NCBI GenBank assembly: GCA_015486315.1
Contig: WFRY01000330.1
Span: 1-33,831, forward strand
Reading direction: 5' to 3'
DNA from: Desulfobulbaceae bacterium
GTDB lineage: Bacteria > Desulfobacterota > Desulfobulbia > Desulfobulbales > Desulfobulbaceae
Length of the DNA: 33,831 bases
Shown here piece by piece: positions 33,750 through 33,831 of the stretch. Both the position numbers and the translations under genes were made by a program. Position 1 is the stretch's first letter. Each line of letters starts with the position of its first letter. The notes under the pieces are model-generated. The model was not told where the DNA came from. It saw only the letters and a list, made by a program, of their open reading frames with translations, and ran no database searches.

Positions 33750-33831
33750 ATGACTGCTCAGACAACCACAAAAACAACGGCAAAAGTAAATGTTGGACAG
33801 GAAACCGGACAGTATGCAGTTAAGGCAATCG
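33750..33831 (+). CDS. N-terminal fragment of an unidentified protein (runs off the window)
   Basis: The ATG is preceded by a strong ribosome site, GGAGG, five bases upstream. Only 27 codons are visible: MTAQTTTKTTAKVNV then GQETGQYAVKAI. There is no signal peptide. The Thr/Lys-rich opening gives no family. The strong ribosome site together with a sigma-54-type promoter suggests a gene that can be highly expressed under control of an activator. Absent from the ORF track because it is incomplete. Confidence 0.7.
   Translation, partial: MTAQTTTKTTAKVNVGQETGQYAVKAI

Overview
The window reads as a chromosomal segment of a Gram-negative, anaerobic, sulfate-reducer-type bacterium, most likely a deltaproteobacterium (Desulfobacterota, Desulfobulbales-like). 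The pointers are a Wood-Ljungdahl methyltransferase (acsE), LPS transport genes lptA-lptB next to rpoN and ptsN, a PilZ protein, an ExeA-type ATPase with a SPOR-like end, and several sigma-54-type promoters. The lineage is inferred from gene content only; no rRNA is present.

Layout. 1-4.0 kb (minus strand): the start of a secreted PEP-CTERM-like protein, then an acetolactate synthase-like TPP enzyme followed by zwf. 4.5-6.1 kb: an AAA ATPase with a membrane segment and SPOR-like domain. 6.2-6.4 kb: tRNA-Ala(GGC) with promoter and terminator. 6.8-12.4 kb: the rod-shape operon mreB-mreC-mreD-mrdA-rodA. 12.6-15.6 kb (minus): argB-argD and an SBF-type transporter. 16.0-19.2 kb: lptA-lptB-rpoN-ptsN. 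19.4-22.4 kb (minus): class II DAHP synthase, then acsE with an HsdR_N-like protein. 22.6-30.1 kb: a coupled efflux operon (NodT-type outer-membrane factor, membrane fusion protein, RND pump) that ends in a 5'-nucleotidase-like lipoprotein. 30.3-33.3 kb: a PilZ protein, then a coupled set of M48 membrane protease, tiny zinc-ribbon protein and SprT-like/DUF2786 protein. At 33.75 kb an unidentified gene begins and leaves the window.

The most interesting structure lies between the genes. I find two families of short, non-coding, palindromic transposable elements (MITEs) with GTAA-type ends. Family A (4064-4266 and 15644-15795) has perfect 8-bp target duplications at both copies (GAAAAGAG and CAATTATT). 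Family B (12424-12571, 19162-19304 and a solo end at 30104) has a perfect 8-bp duplication at 19162-19304 (TGTTCAAC). Both families share one layout: an outer end, a large hairpin, an inverted copy of the end, 41-47 nt, and a second inverted copy. GTAA ends with 8-bp duplications point to mobilisation by an IS66-type transposase encoded elsewhere. The insertions touch genes: one replaced the last codons and stop of ptsN, with the old end still readable beyond the element, and one lies in the predicted leader of argB-argD.

Three sigma-54 (-24/-12) promoter candidates with exact GG-N10-GC spacing precede the PEP-CTERM-like gene, the PilZ gene and the last partial gene. rpoN itself is in the window. 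This suggests a small sigma-54 regulon linked to the cell surface.
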